A stretch of 64,000 nucleotides of DNA from Rhizobium laguerreae. Lineage in GTDB: Bacteria; Pseudomonadota; Alphaproteobacteria; Rhizobiales; Rhizobiaceae. Each line of letters begins with the position of its first letter. The stretch's first letter is position 1. Location of the stretch: positions 1 to 64,000 of the forward strand of contig NZ_MRDM01000012.1 in assembly GCF_002008165.1 (NCBI RefSeq). Reading direction: 5' to 3'. Below are positions 41,776 to 50,265 of this stretch, one piece after another. The notes beneath the pieces are model-generated. The model saw nothing but the letters and a program-made list of their open reading frames with translations, did no database searches and was not told where the DNA came from. The translations under genes and the position numbers were made by a program.

Positions 41776-42630
41776 TTAAATGAAGCCGAAATTTTCCGCC
41801 GTAAGCGAGGTAAGATCCGACATGTCGTGCAGATTGTCGACATGAGCGAAGGCATGCGCGTGGTTCGCAGAATCGACATAGGCTAGTGTCGCACCGTGAG
41901 TTTCGCCATCTTGACCGAGAGTTTTTTGATCATGGAAGACAATGATGTCACCGCGGGCTTCGTGATCAATAGCAGTCGCGGCGGCAGCGGCAGACGCAAA
42001 GCCTCGATCAGTGATTACCACGACGTGCTCGCCGTGCGCGCCTTCGGCCGCGCCGTTGTAGAAGGTGTCCACAAATTCGCCCGGAAAGCCCTTGGAATGA
42101 TTGATGAAATTTGCATCAAACAGATTCCGGTCACCACCGAAATCTGCGGCGTCCAGGACAAAGCGGTCCTGCTTCGTGTCGAAATCCATCACACTCGTAT
42201 AGCAGTGCGTTGTTCCAACCATAGGGTCGTGGAACCGAAACACGAAGGCGTCGCCGTCGTCGCCGCCAGTCAGAACATCTGCGCCGTCACCAGCCACAAG
42301 TATATCGCTGCCAGGGCCGGCGTAGAGCACGTCATCGCCCTCGCCGCTATGCGGTATTACGCGGTGAGGGTCGGTGACGTATAAGGGGTAGGAGGCGTCG
42401 CTGTACAAGAGATCGTCACCACCGTCGGCATGGATTACGTCTGAGCCTTTCCCGGCCCAGACAATGTCATGGCCCGGACCGGCCGTGATGCTGTCTTGGC
42501 CGTCACCAGCTTTGATCCGATCATCGCCGTTGCCGGCATCAATCCAGTCGTTCTTCTTGCCGCCATCGATTATGTCGTTTTCAGGGGATCCTTTGATAAA
42601 ACTGCCGTTATCACTGCCTTTGATATTCAT
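41776..42630 (-). CDS. nodO: secreted calcium-binding nodulation protein NodO
   Basis: A 284-residue RTX-type protein. The N-terminal half holds tandem GGxGxDxxx-like nonapeptide repeats (GNGDDRIKAGDGQDSITAG). No N-terminal signal peptide; the C-terminal region (LTSLTAENFGFI) fits a type I secretion signal. NodO is secreted and forms cation-selective pores in plant membranes, aiding nodulation. It has its own nod box. The gene is intact and separated from nodT by IS debris. Confidence 0.96.
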   Translation of the reverse strand: MNIKGSDNGSFIKGSPENDIIDGGKKNDWIDAGNGDDRIKAGDGQDSITAGPGHDIVWAGKGSDVIHADGGDDLLYSDASYPLYVTDPHRVIPHSGEGDDVLYAGPGSDILVAGDGADVLTGGDDGDAFVFRFHDPMVGTTHCYTSVMDFDTKQDRFVLDAADFGGDRNLFDANFINHSKGFPGEFVDTFYNGAAEGAHGEHVVVITDRGFASAAAAATAIDHEARGDIIVFHDQKTLGQDGETHGATLAYVDSANHAHAFAHVDNLHDMSDLTSLTAENFGFI

Positions 42631-42690
42631 CGCATATACTCCTTATTAGGCAACGGGCGCCGCCTGTGCCCCTTATCTTTTCCAAGAGCG

Positions 42691-42738
42691 AATTAGTGAA
42701 ATCCATTGTTTTGATATGACCTATTTGAATGACGGATG
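42691..42738 (-). promoter_or_regulatory. nod box for nodO
   Basis: On the minus strand: CATCCGTCATTCAAATAG, spacer, then ATCAAAACAATGGATTT and ACTAATTCG. It matches the nod box 3' half well but is more divergent than the other three. About 60 bp upstream of nodO. Confidence 0.8.
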
Positions 42739-43660
42739 CGAAAATGTTTATCTCGGCCGCACGGCACGCCCTTCGTAGTTGGCCGGCAGATATGAAAACG
42801 ACTGGGGGCTATGACGATCGGCGGCCGTTGACGAAGGCCACAACTTCTTCCCTCGTATACGCTGAAGACAAATCTGCAGAGCACCTGATCTCAGGGTGCT
42901 TTGCAGATCGAAAACCTCAGCTCCAGGCGTGGAGCGGTGGCTTCTCGCCGTTCAGGAAATACTTACCCAAAATGGCGTACTTCCAGCGGACGGGTCGTGC
43001 AGAGTATGGGTGCGGGCGTTGCGCCAGTGGCGATCAAGCCCGTGCTCTGCAAGGGTCGAGCGCGTTGAGTATCTTCGCTTCGGCGGTAACGATCTGGGCT
43101 TCCGCAACGGCTCAGGAAGAACAAATTGCGATGCTGATCACCAGCAGGAACAGCGCCGAGATACTGGTCTCGACGACGCCGTCAATGTTCTGAATATCCT
43201 CACTAAACTATAATATATTTGAAAATATATGACGTATAAGTTTGCTTTAAATGGCGAAGTATCAATCCATTACCGATTTTTGATATAACATAAACGAATA
43301 TACGATTAAATATATCCTCTGCATCTCTTGTCTTAAATCAGGTAATTGTAGAGAGTCTGCTTATGAAAGCAGGTATGACAATGCTGAAATATTCAACAAG
43401 GGCTGTCGCAGGGAGGAACGTCGGGGGCTATGGTCCAGGAGGAAGGCTCCAGCACAGCAGGGACAACGCCTCCTATGTCCCGAAGAGCGTCGGGTCGACT
43501 CAAGACCCAACGGACGCGAGGCGAAACTTGATCCAGTCGAGCGATTTGGCTTTTCTCATGGAAGCTCATGATGCCCTCTCCGCGAGTAAGGCGTGGTTTG
43601 CAGACCCTTGCGCGTCCAGCCCAGCACCGGATGTTAGTTTCGTTCGTTATCGAGTTACAT
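42739..43660. other. no recognised gene; includes AT-rich stretch
   Basis: A 154-codon plus-strand ORF (42729-43193) begins inside the nod box, has no known domain and is not called. From about 43200 to 43340 the DNA is strongly AT-rich and includes ATATATTT-GA-AAATATAT, an 8-bp-arm palindrome. A second ORF (43363-43674) shows no family either. Confidence 0.4.
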
Positions 43661-44311
43661 ATGTCGCTAATTAAAAGAAAAATCTTCTCCGTGGGCGTCT
43701 CGATGCTAATGGCATGCGGCGCGTCGGCGGCCGATCTAGCTGACCACAGCGTTCCGAGCGCCCCCTCTTATGACGCACCGGGAACCTTCTCGTGGGCCGG
43801 GGCTTACGCCGGTCTTCATGGAGGTGTCGCGGCCTCCAAATTCAACCCGTTCAACAATGGTCGCGCCCCAGCGGTGGGCGCTCAGGTAGGTTACAATTTC
43901 CAGGCTGGATCGGGCGTTTTCGGCGCAGAACTGGAAGGCTCTTACTTGAACAACGAAGTACGTGTGCCCGTCGGCAACGTGGAAAGCCGCTTCCGAGGTG
44001 CCGCGAAAGCGAAGGCTGGCTTGGGCTTTGATCGCACTTTCGTCTACGGCACCGCGGGCGTCACAACGACCGAGTTCGAGGGCCACCGCCTCGTATCCGG
44101 ATCGGACAAATGGAAATCCGGGCCGGATAGCTGGAAACACGGCTACCTCTTTGGTGGCGGCGTCGAGCACGCGTTTTCGGGCGGCGTGTCGGCAAAGATC
44201 GAGTACAACTACGTCATTAACAACGCCGTCCCGACCACGAGTGGAGGCATCAGCTCAAGGTCCGACCTCAACGATAATGTAATTGAGGCGGGCCTAAACT
44301 TTCGCTTCTGA
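43661..44311 (+). CDS. outer-membrane beta-barrel protein (Omp25/RopB-like)
   Basis: A 216-residue protein with a signal peptide cleaved after CGASA, a short proline-rich linker, then WAGAYAGLHGGVA, the usual start of the porin-like barrel in alpha-proteobacterial Omp25/Omp31/RopB proteins. It ends in VIEAGLNFRF, with the terminal phenylalanine needed for barrel assembly. Likely a small surface protein; position between nodO and rhiR says nothing definite about role. Confidence 0.85.
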   Translation: MSLIKRKIFSVGVSMLMACGASAADLADHSVPSAPSYDAPGTFSWAGAYAGLHGGVAASKFNPFNNGRAPAVGAQVGYNFQAGSGVFGAELEGSYLNNEVRVPVGNVESRFRGAAKAKAGLGFDRTFVYGTAGVTTTEFEGHRLVSGSDKWKSGPDSWKHGYLFGGGVEHAFSGGVSAKIEYNYVINNAVPTTSGGISSRSDLNDNVIEAGLNFRF

Positions 44312-44808
44312 CGAATTCGTCTGAAGCCTTGAGCAAAACCCAAATACAAGGCAACCGCCCGCACGATCAGCCATGCCTCGAACAATGCCGGCGCTTGAAA
44401 CCATCCATCGATTGCCGCTTCAGCTTTTCGGCAATAGCATTCAGAATCATCGGCTCGCTCCACAACTTTCGGAACGGCAATCATCTTCCCATGTCAACAT
44501 ACCGTTGAGCGCCAAAATTTGCGACAGGCCCTGCTTTGAAGTTCTCAGTCGTCTGCCGTACGGTTCCGAGTGAATGCGAAGCTATGGCGATCGGGCTGAC
44601 GCACTCGGTTAAAATTGACGGCTCGAATTGTTTTTCAGACGAGCGGCGCCAAACGGTTTGCCGAGGACGATCCCGCCTGAAGATGCGCTTTTTGGTTGTA
44701 TGCATCAAGGGTATATAATATGGTTTTCAGAGTTTAGCTGCCCACGGAACTGGACACTCACTGCTTAGATGTGAGGAAGTTAATCTTGCACCGAACCGGG
44801 AGGTTGTC
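44312..44808. other. intergenic before rhiR
   Basis: No gene recognised. It should contain the rhiR promoter. I found no rhi-box palindrome here. Confidence 0.4.
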
Positions 44809-45552
44809 GTGAAGGAAGAATCCTCAGCGGTCTCGAATCTGGTGTTCGATTTCCTGTCAGAGTCAGCCAGCGCAAAGAGCAAAGACGATGTGTTACTCTT
44901 ATTTGGAAAAATTTCGCAGTATTTCGGGTTTAGTTATTTCGCGATATCCGGCATCCCCTCGCCTATTGAGCGAATTGATTCCTATTTCGTTTTGGGCAAT
45001 TGGTCAGTCGGGTGGTTTGATCGTTATCGTGAAAACAATTATGTCCACGCCGACCCCATAGTGCATCTTAGCAAGACATGCGATCACGCATTTGTTTGGT
45101 CGGAAGCTCTGCGAGATCAAAAACTCGATCGGCAGAGCCGTCGTGTCATGGATGAGGCACGCGAATTCAAGTTGATTGACGGCTTCAGCGTTCCTTTACA
45201 CACTGCCGCTGGGTTTCAATCGATTGTCAGTTTTGGAGCGGAAAAGGTAGAGCTCTCAACCTGCGACCGAAGCGCGCTCTATCTGATGGCGGCTTACGCG
45301 CACAGCTTGCTCCGCGCCCAAATTGGGAATGATGCCAGTCGAAAAATTCAGGCCTTACCCATGATCACAACGCGAGAGCGCGAAATCATCCATTGGTGTG
45401 CCGCAGGCAAAACAGCAATAGAGATCGCAACGATTCTCGGACGATCCCATCGAACCATTCAAAATGTCATTTTGAACATCCAGCGAAAGCTCAATGTGGT
45501 TAATACACCTCAGATGATTGCCGAAAGCTTTCGTCTCAGAATCATTCGCTGA
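44809..45552 (+). CDS. rhiR: LuxR-type quorum-sensing regulator RhiR
   Basis: A 247-residue protein: N-terminal autoinducer-binding domain with the conserved W..Y and DP residues ([17 protein letters not shown]), C-terminal LuxR helix-turn-helix ([29 protein letters not shown]). Start GTG with CGGGAGG upstream. In sv. viciae RhiR activates rhiABC in response to acyl-homoserine lactones. It converges on rhiC. Confidence 0.93.
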
Positions 45553-45770
45553 AGCATATGGAGTTTTCGGCCACTTCAAAGATCGGGCCTGTTGGATCAC
45601 GACAGCCATCATGATCAGATAGTAGCCCCGTTGAAATGCAGAGCTAAATCTGCGTCTGAATTGATAGACAGGCGCAACACAGTTTTCGGTAGGTCGAGCA
45701 GGCAGCATCGATTGGGGGGCTGCGAGGACGTGCTTTGAATTTGTTTCCCCAGAAGTCGTCCAATGACCGC

Positions 45771-46220
45771 CTACCGCCAGACGGCCCCCCCGAATTGACC
45801 AGTCGCGTCTTTTGGGGTGATCCCCGACAGATCGCAGTGGTTGGCATTTTCTGGTCGGGCAGCTTGGATCAGCCGCGCACTTTTAACCGGCGCATTTATC
45901 ATGCAATACGCGTTAAAGCGTGCGGGTAGCCCTGGCGTTGTATTCGCCTGGTTGCCATTTGGCCTGCAGTTGACGCTTGCCCCCTCCAAACGCCCCGATG
46001 GATCCACGGGCTCACCGCTGAAGTCGCATGTTTTCCCGGTTGACGTTCCCGGATTTCCAACCGGACCGGCAAGCGTGACGCCGCGGATCACGACGCCAGT
46101 TTCTACGGGCTTCGCCCCCACCTTGCCTTTTTGCTGCTCCTCAGCCGCGGCACCCTGCGCGAACGTGACGGTCAGAGCGAAAGCAGCTAGCCATCCGAAA
46201 GCTCTCAAAGTAGCAGTCAT
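45771..46220 (-). CDS. rhiC: RhiC, secreted rhizosphere-expressed protein
   Basis: A 149-residue protein with a clear signal peptide (FGWLAAFALTVTFAQGAAA) and four cysteines in the mature part, suggesting a periplasmic disulphide-bonded protein. Third gene of rhiABC by position. Function unknown. Confidence 0.85.
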   Translation of the reverse strand: MTATLRAFGWLAAFALTVTFAQGAAAEEQQKGKVGAKPVETGVVIRGVTLAGPVGNPGTSTGKTCDFSGEPVDPSGRLEGASVNCRPNGNQANTTPGLPARFNAYCMINAPVKSARLIQAARPENANHCDLSGITPKDATGQFGGAVWR

Positions 46221-46308
46221 TAAGGTTCTCCTCTTTTGCCGGCCGGCAAGATGTCGCTTCCGGACCGATGTCTCTAAATCGAATGAAAGGACCTACACCC
46301 CTTTCAAG

Positions 46309-46896
46309 TTACCGAAACTTGATCAGGTAGTTCACGGCCACGTTCTTGGGACGCGTCTCAAGAGCTGTGCGTGCCGGATTTTCGGGTGAACCTGTCGATT
46401 TGCTTGAGATGGAAGTTCCGGCGGCATTGCCCTGCTGCGAAATTCCCGCCGGCGTCGTTATCTCATAGGGATGCGCGTGAACTTGCAGAGCATCGCATTG
46501 GAGTGATCCAACAACATTCGCAACATTATTGCCGGTTGGATCTAGCCGTCGTTTCGCGTCAGGGTCCATACCGCCACCGGCATCGAAACCGCGCAGGAAC
46601 AGCCCACGGTAGTCTGGAATCCGAAATTCCAGATCGGCCGTAGAATTCCGCTCTCCATAGAGTCCGCCGAGAACGGCGTAGAGTTCTGGATAGACGGCTG
46701 CCCTGAGATAGCGTCCATCGCAAAGCATCCATCCCTGGGCTTCGACGTAGCTGATAGGAGCTTCCGCATTTGTACCCGCAGCCTCGCCAGAGCTTGCGCA
46801 GGGCGTGTTGCTCCAGATTGTATTGACCGAGCTCGAGATAGGGGCAACTTGCCCCGCAAAGGGACACACCGCACCGATTGGAGGCCCTGCAAACAT
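46309..46896 (-). CDS. rhiB: RhiB, phage tail-collar-like protein
   Basis: A 195-residue protein from MFAGPPIGAVCPFAG, preceded by GAGGAACCAACG. It contains the tail-collar module: EAQGWMLCDGRYLRAAVYPELYAVLGGLYG, then FRIPDYRGLFLRGFD, as in phage tail fibres and microcystin-dependent-type proteins. Second gene of rhiABC. A structural or surface-binding role is likely but unproven. Confidence 0.87.
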   Translation of the reverse strand: MFAGPPIGAVCPFAGQVAPISSSVNTIWSNTPCASSGEAAGTNAEAPISYVEAQGWMLCDGRYLRAAVYPELYAVLGGLYGERNSTADLEFRIPDYRGLFLRGFDAGGGMDPDAKRRLDPTGNNVANVVGSLQCDALQVHAHPYEITTPAGISQQGNAAGTSISSKSTGSPENPARTALETRPKNVAVNYLIKFR

Positions 46897-47017
46897 CGTT
46901 GGTTCCTCGGGCAATATTGATGTGTGAGGAAAGGAGTGCCAATTATCAGCAACAACAGGCACTCCCATGCATCAGTTCCGCCCTGACGGGCGGAGCTGAA
47001 GCCAATTCACCCTGCCA

Positions 47018-47713
47018 TCAAGCCGGGTTGATATCCCAGGTATTGTCCTCTTGGAGCACGCCTACGAGATTGAAGACGGCAGAGGGAAACTTGGCTTCCC
47101 TGGTCTGGGTGATCGTGTCGATGCTGAGCACCGACCCGATAGTGACATTCGTTCCCGCCGCAATCCAATAGCTCGGAGTTGGCGTGAACGTGTGGAGCAG
47201 ATTGGTGCCCGCTTGTGCAACATAAGTCCCTGTTCCGGACATGCCGATGCCCACGGAGAACCGGTTGTTTGGCACATTGCCAGCATCGTTGATGACCAGT
47301 GATCCTGCAGGATCCCCCTTGATCGGCGCGGTCAGGCCAGGTCCATCGCTTAATGAAAAAGTAGTGGTGTTTCTCCCGCTGGGGCTGCAGTCCTCCACCC
47401 CGGAGGCAAAAAAGTCCACGCCAGGAATCAGTTGTCCCGTGTCGCTCCAGACGAAATTATAGGCGAGCTCCCAAGTGAACTTGATTTGATTGCCAACCCG
47501 AATTTGATACGGAGAGCAGAACCATGCCAAGGAGAAGACATTGGCAACAGGTTGAGGCATCTTTTGATAGACATAGAAGGTCCAAGGTTGCGCCGATTGA
47601 TTCTTCAGCAATAACGAATATTGCGTTCCTTGGGCAAGCGCTGCGCTTCCCGGCTGTGATGCACGGGCATGATCCGTCATTTCCTTGTCTACGTAGCTGA
47701 CATGCAAGGACAT
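47018..47713 (-). CDS. rhiA: RhiA, major rhizosphere-expressed protein
   Basis: A 231-residue protein (MSLHVSYVDKEMTDHARAS...) with GGGAGAGTTAA upstream. No signal peptide. Known in sv. viciae as an abundant protein made in the rhizosphere, repressed by flavonoids and activated by RhiR. Its FYVYQKM, GPGLTAPI and DNTW segments recur, in diverged form, in the proteins at 13146-14655. First gene of rhiABC. Confidence 0.9.
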   Translation of the reverse strand: MSLHVSYVDKEMTDHARASQPGSAALAQGTQYSLLLKNQSAQPWTFYVYQKMPQPVANVFSLAWFCSPYQIRVGNQIKFTWELAYNFVWSDTGQLIPGVDFFASGVEDCSPSGRNTTTFSLSDGPGLTAPIKGDPAGSLVINDAGNVPNNRFSVGIGMSGTGTYVAQAGTNLLHTFTPTPSYWIAAGTNVTIGSVLSIDTITQTREAKFPSAVFNLVGVLQEDNTWDINPA

Positions 47714-47852
47714 TTAACTCTCCCTTTTCCATTGATTTTGTGTCTTCACGCCAGGACTGATCCAATCGCTTGGACCGCTTCTTGGCCCAGCTCCAACTGA
47801 GGCGAGTGTTATTGGAGACACCAATTCAGCTATAATCATTTCCGGGTGACGT

Positions 47853-47874
47853 AAATGAGTAGATTTACTCCCTG
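47853..47874. promoter_or_regulatory. rhi (lux-type) box before rhiA
   Basis: AAATGAGTA-GATT-TACTC: the left arm is identical to the rhiI box and five of nine right-arm bases are kept. It lies about 140 bp upstream of rhiA. Probable RhiR binding site. Confidence 0.7.
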
Positions 47875-48207
47875 ACAGACCACGATTAACCCATAGGCAT
47901 GCCCCCGAAACCCGGGACGGTAAGAGCGGCCGAAGTCTATTTGGTCGGTAGCAGATAAGCACCGGCCGAGATGGCTTTCTAACGTGATCCCATCAACGAA
48001 AAGCGGCCTGAGAGGCGGCTTGATCGAGCCCCTGGCGTCTTTGACGCACACCGTATGCTCTGCAAATTTACTCTAGCGGTACGAGATGATGGCATTCTTA
48101 AGCCCGTTTTGGCGATCTTTCCGTTACCGCCATTTCCCATGCCGCGGGGGATTGTTTGATTTCAAACCATGGTAGCGCGACGAACGACGTTAATCATCCG
48201 CGACCTA

Positions 48208-49066
48208 GGCCGTAGTGACGATTTAACTATTTGAGCCAAATAGCGATAGCGGCGAGTTTAACGAAGCCCATGAAGTTTGCGAGCAGCTTGTCATATCGGG
48301 TTGCGACGCGTCTGAACTGTTTGAGCTTGTTGAAGAAGCGTTCGATACGGTTTCGCTCCTTGTAGAGATCGGCGTCATAGGGGCGCTGGAGCTTGCGGTT
48401 GCGTTTCGGCGGGATGACGACGTCAGCACCGGTTTCAGTGATCTTGTCGCACAAATGATCGGCATCATAGCCCTTGTCGGCAATCGTAGCGGCAGCCTGG
48501 ATGCCATCGACGAGATCGTGAGCAAAGGCGATGTCGTTACGCTGTCCGGGAGATGCGATCAGACGAACCGGAAGCCCGAGCGCCTCCGTCGCGGCATGGA
48601 TTTTGGTGCTTAATCCGCCCCGAGACCGGCCCAGGCCCTGGGCATCCGCCCCCCTTTGACCTTACGCGCCCCTGCCGCATGCTGGTGTGCCCGCACGATG
48701 GTGCTGTCGATCATCAGCCATTCCAGGTCTGCTTCTCGGGCAAGCATCGCCAGCATCTCATCGAGCACACCCATTTCGATCCAGCGGTAGTAACGCCGTT
48801 TCACCGAGCGGTAGTCGCCCAGTCGCTCGGGCAGGTCGCGCCAGCGGCTGCCGGAACGGGCCATCCACAAAAGCGCGTCCAGAAACAATCGATTGTTCGT
48901 GCGCGGACCGCGTTTGCCCTTGGTCCGTCCCGGCACAAAACCTCTGATCCGTTCCCATTGATCATCCCGAAGGGCATCGCAATCCATCACTGACCTCCAA
49001 AAGTCAGCGTTGAATCTGATTTGCTTGCCCTTGGGAATCCCAAGACATTAAATCGTCACTACGGCC
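48208..49066 (-). mobile_element. IS427-type (IS5 family) element, complete
   Basis: 859 bp bounded by perfect 19-bp inverted repeats (GGCCGTAGTGACGATTTAA at 48208-48226 and its complement at 49048-49066) and a TA target duplication (48206-48207, 49067-49068). It contains one transposase in two frames. It sits between rhiA and rhiI. Confidence 0.93.
48227..48990 (-). CDS. IS427-type transposase, two frames joined by -1 shift
   Basis: First frame (48990-48610) opens MMDCDALRDDQWERIRGF and includes the LMIDSTIVRAHQHA catalytic motif. At an AAAGGGGGG run a -1 shift joins it to the second frame, which reads GADAQGLGRSRGGLSTKIHA, then IADKGYDADHL and YKERNRIERFFNKLKQFRR, ending at 48227. The frameshift site and intact ends suggest a functional element. 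Confidence 0.85.
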
Positions 49067-49074
49067 TAGCTCAG

Positions 49075-49096
49075 AAATGAGTATTTCTACTCATTT
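49075..49096. promoter_or_regulatory. rhi (lux-type) box before rhiI
   Basis: AAATGAGTA-TTTC-TACTCATTT is a perfect inverted repeat with 9-bp arms, 49 bp before the rhiI start. It begins nine bases beyond the right end of the IS element. Expected RhiR binding site, allowing autoinduction. Confidence 0.85.
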
Positions 49097-49144
49097 TCAA
49101 GGACAGAAAGATCGCGCATAGTGATCTCCGGGGGTCAGGGAGCG

Positions 49145-49696
49145 ATGATGAAGATTTGCATTGGGGACTCTCGGGCTAACGCCGTAATCATGGAGAAAAT
49201 CTGGCGGTTTCGACACCAGCAATTTGTGGAACGACGTGGATGGCAGGCATTACGCAAGAGTGACAGACGGGAAATAGATCAGTTTGATCACGATTGCGCT
49301 ATTCATTTTAGCGTTCTCAAGAACGATGCGGTGATCGGGTATTCTCGGCTCCTTCCTACGGTGCAGCCGCATCTTCTTTCAAGCGTCTACCCGCAAATCA
49401 TGCGGGGCCAAAAGTGGCCAAGGTCGCACGACGTTTTCGAATGGACGCGGTGGGCGGTTGCAAGCGGTGACGAAAGGATTGACGGGGTTCGAGTATCGCG
49501 GGTTTTGATGATCGGGTTGATGGAGTTTTGCCGCGTTGCCGGCATCACCTCGCTCATCGGCGAGACGCACCCAAAGCTGATAAACTCCTTGCGCGCCAAC
49601 GGGTGGCAAACACACATCCTCTCAGAGCCCAGCATTTTCGAAAACGAATTAGTCGTGCCACTCGAAGTCATCCCATCGTCCGCCCCGCAGACGTGA
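49145..49696 (+). CDS. rhiI: acyl-homoserine lactone synthase RhiI
   Basis: A 183-residue LuxI-type synthase from ATG with AGGGAG upstream (an ATG one codon later is equally possible). Conserved residues: R.W.F.F-type opening (KIWRFRHQQFVERRGW), D.D/E in EIDQFD, VFEWTRWAV and the RVSRVLMIGLMEFC helix. It makes the AHL signal for RhiR. Confidence 0.92.
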   Translation: MMKICIGDSRANAVIMEKIWRFRHQQFVERRGWQALRKSDRREIDQFDHDCAIHFSVLKNDAVIGYSRLLPTVQPHLLSSVYPQIMRGQKWPRSHDVFEWTRWAVASGDERIDGVRVSRVLMIGLMEFCRVAGITSLIGETHPKLINSLRANGWQTHILSEPSIFENELVVPLEVIPSSAPQT

Positions 49697-50018
49697 GGGC
49701 AACTAGCTAGCATAGGAAATTCCGCTCGATGTTTGAACCTTACGGCTCAGGAATTTTTGGTCACCAGTTCGCCGCCAGTCCGGCTCAGAAGCGCACAAGT
49801 CCCCGCCCGGAATTCTTTTGCACAAGCGGTGCTACATCGCAATCAATGCTTAGGTCAGAGAGCCAGTCACGTAGCCGCCCGGATCGATTGCAGCCTAATG
49901 ATTCCGCAGCCTATGCCACCCTAGAACGGCATGGGACAGTCAGTGTACCTCAGTCACTCGCGTAATTGGCATCCCTTTAGGGGGACGGCGAGGAGAGCAA
50001 CCAACGGAGAGTCATAAC
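49697..50018. other. intergenic between rhiI and the small peptide gene
   Basis: Two overlapping short frames run through it (49729-49965) but neither resembles a known protein. No lux-type palindrome or nif promoter was found. Confidence 0.35.
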
Positions 50019-50177
50019 ATGGAAACGACAACTAGCCGCAAGCCCGTTAATCTCATCGGTAGCGAGTTGAGCGTGTTTGCCAAGGCGCCGCGCGTCGGAC
50101 CGACCCCTTCGACCGCAGAAATTGCTGCCATGATCAAGGGGGGCAAGCCAGGCGACATGGACAAACTGGACGTTTAA
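50019..50177 (+). CDS. 52-residue peptide, candidate modified-peptide precursor
   Basis: ATG eight bases after GGAGA. The product starts METTTSRKPVNLIGSELS and ends GKPGDMDKLDV. It has no cysteine, no signal peptide and no helix of membrane type. A hydrophobic N-terminal half is followed by a proline-threonine stretch (VGPTPST) and a Gly-rich, acidic tail. The next gene, 88 bp downstream, encodes an asparagine-synthetase-like enzyme, an arrangement seen in some ribosomal-peptide clusters such as lasso peptides. However, a lasso-type leader (Thr at -2 before a core with Asp/Glu at 7-9) does not fit well. Real gene likely; precursor role is inference. Confidence 0.55.
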   Translation: METTTSRKPVNLIGSELSVFAKAPRVGPTPSTAEIAAMIKGGKPGDMDKLDV

Positions 50178-50265
50178 GTTTCATCCGTGTGACCGTCGCC
50201 AAGGCGGCGGTCACTGGCCCTTTAGATTTTCATCAACTAAGCGATCACCATGTTCAAGGGAACGA

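Noticed and set aside
42729..43193. 154-codon plus-strand ORF upstream of nodO
   Set aside because: It begins inside the nodO nod box and has no recognisable domain; probably a chance ORF or debris.
50019..50177. Lasso-peptide precursor assignment
   Set aside because: No Thr at -2 before a plausible core with Asp/Glu at position 7-9 of adequate length, and no B-type protease nearby. Kept only as a general modified-peptide candidate.
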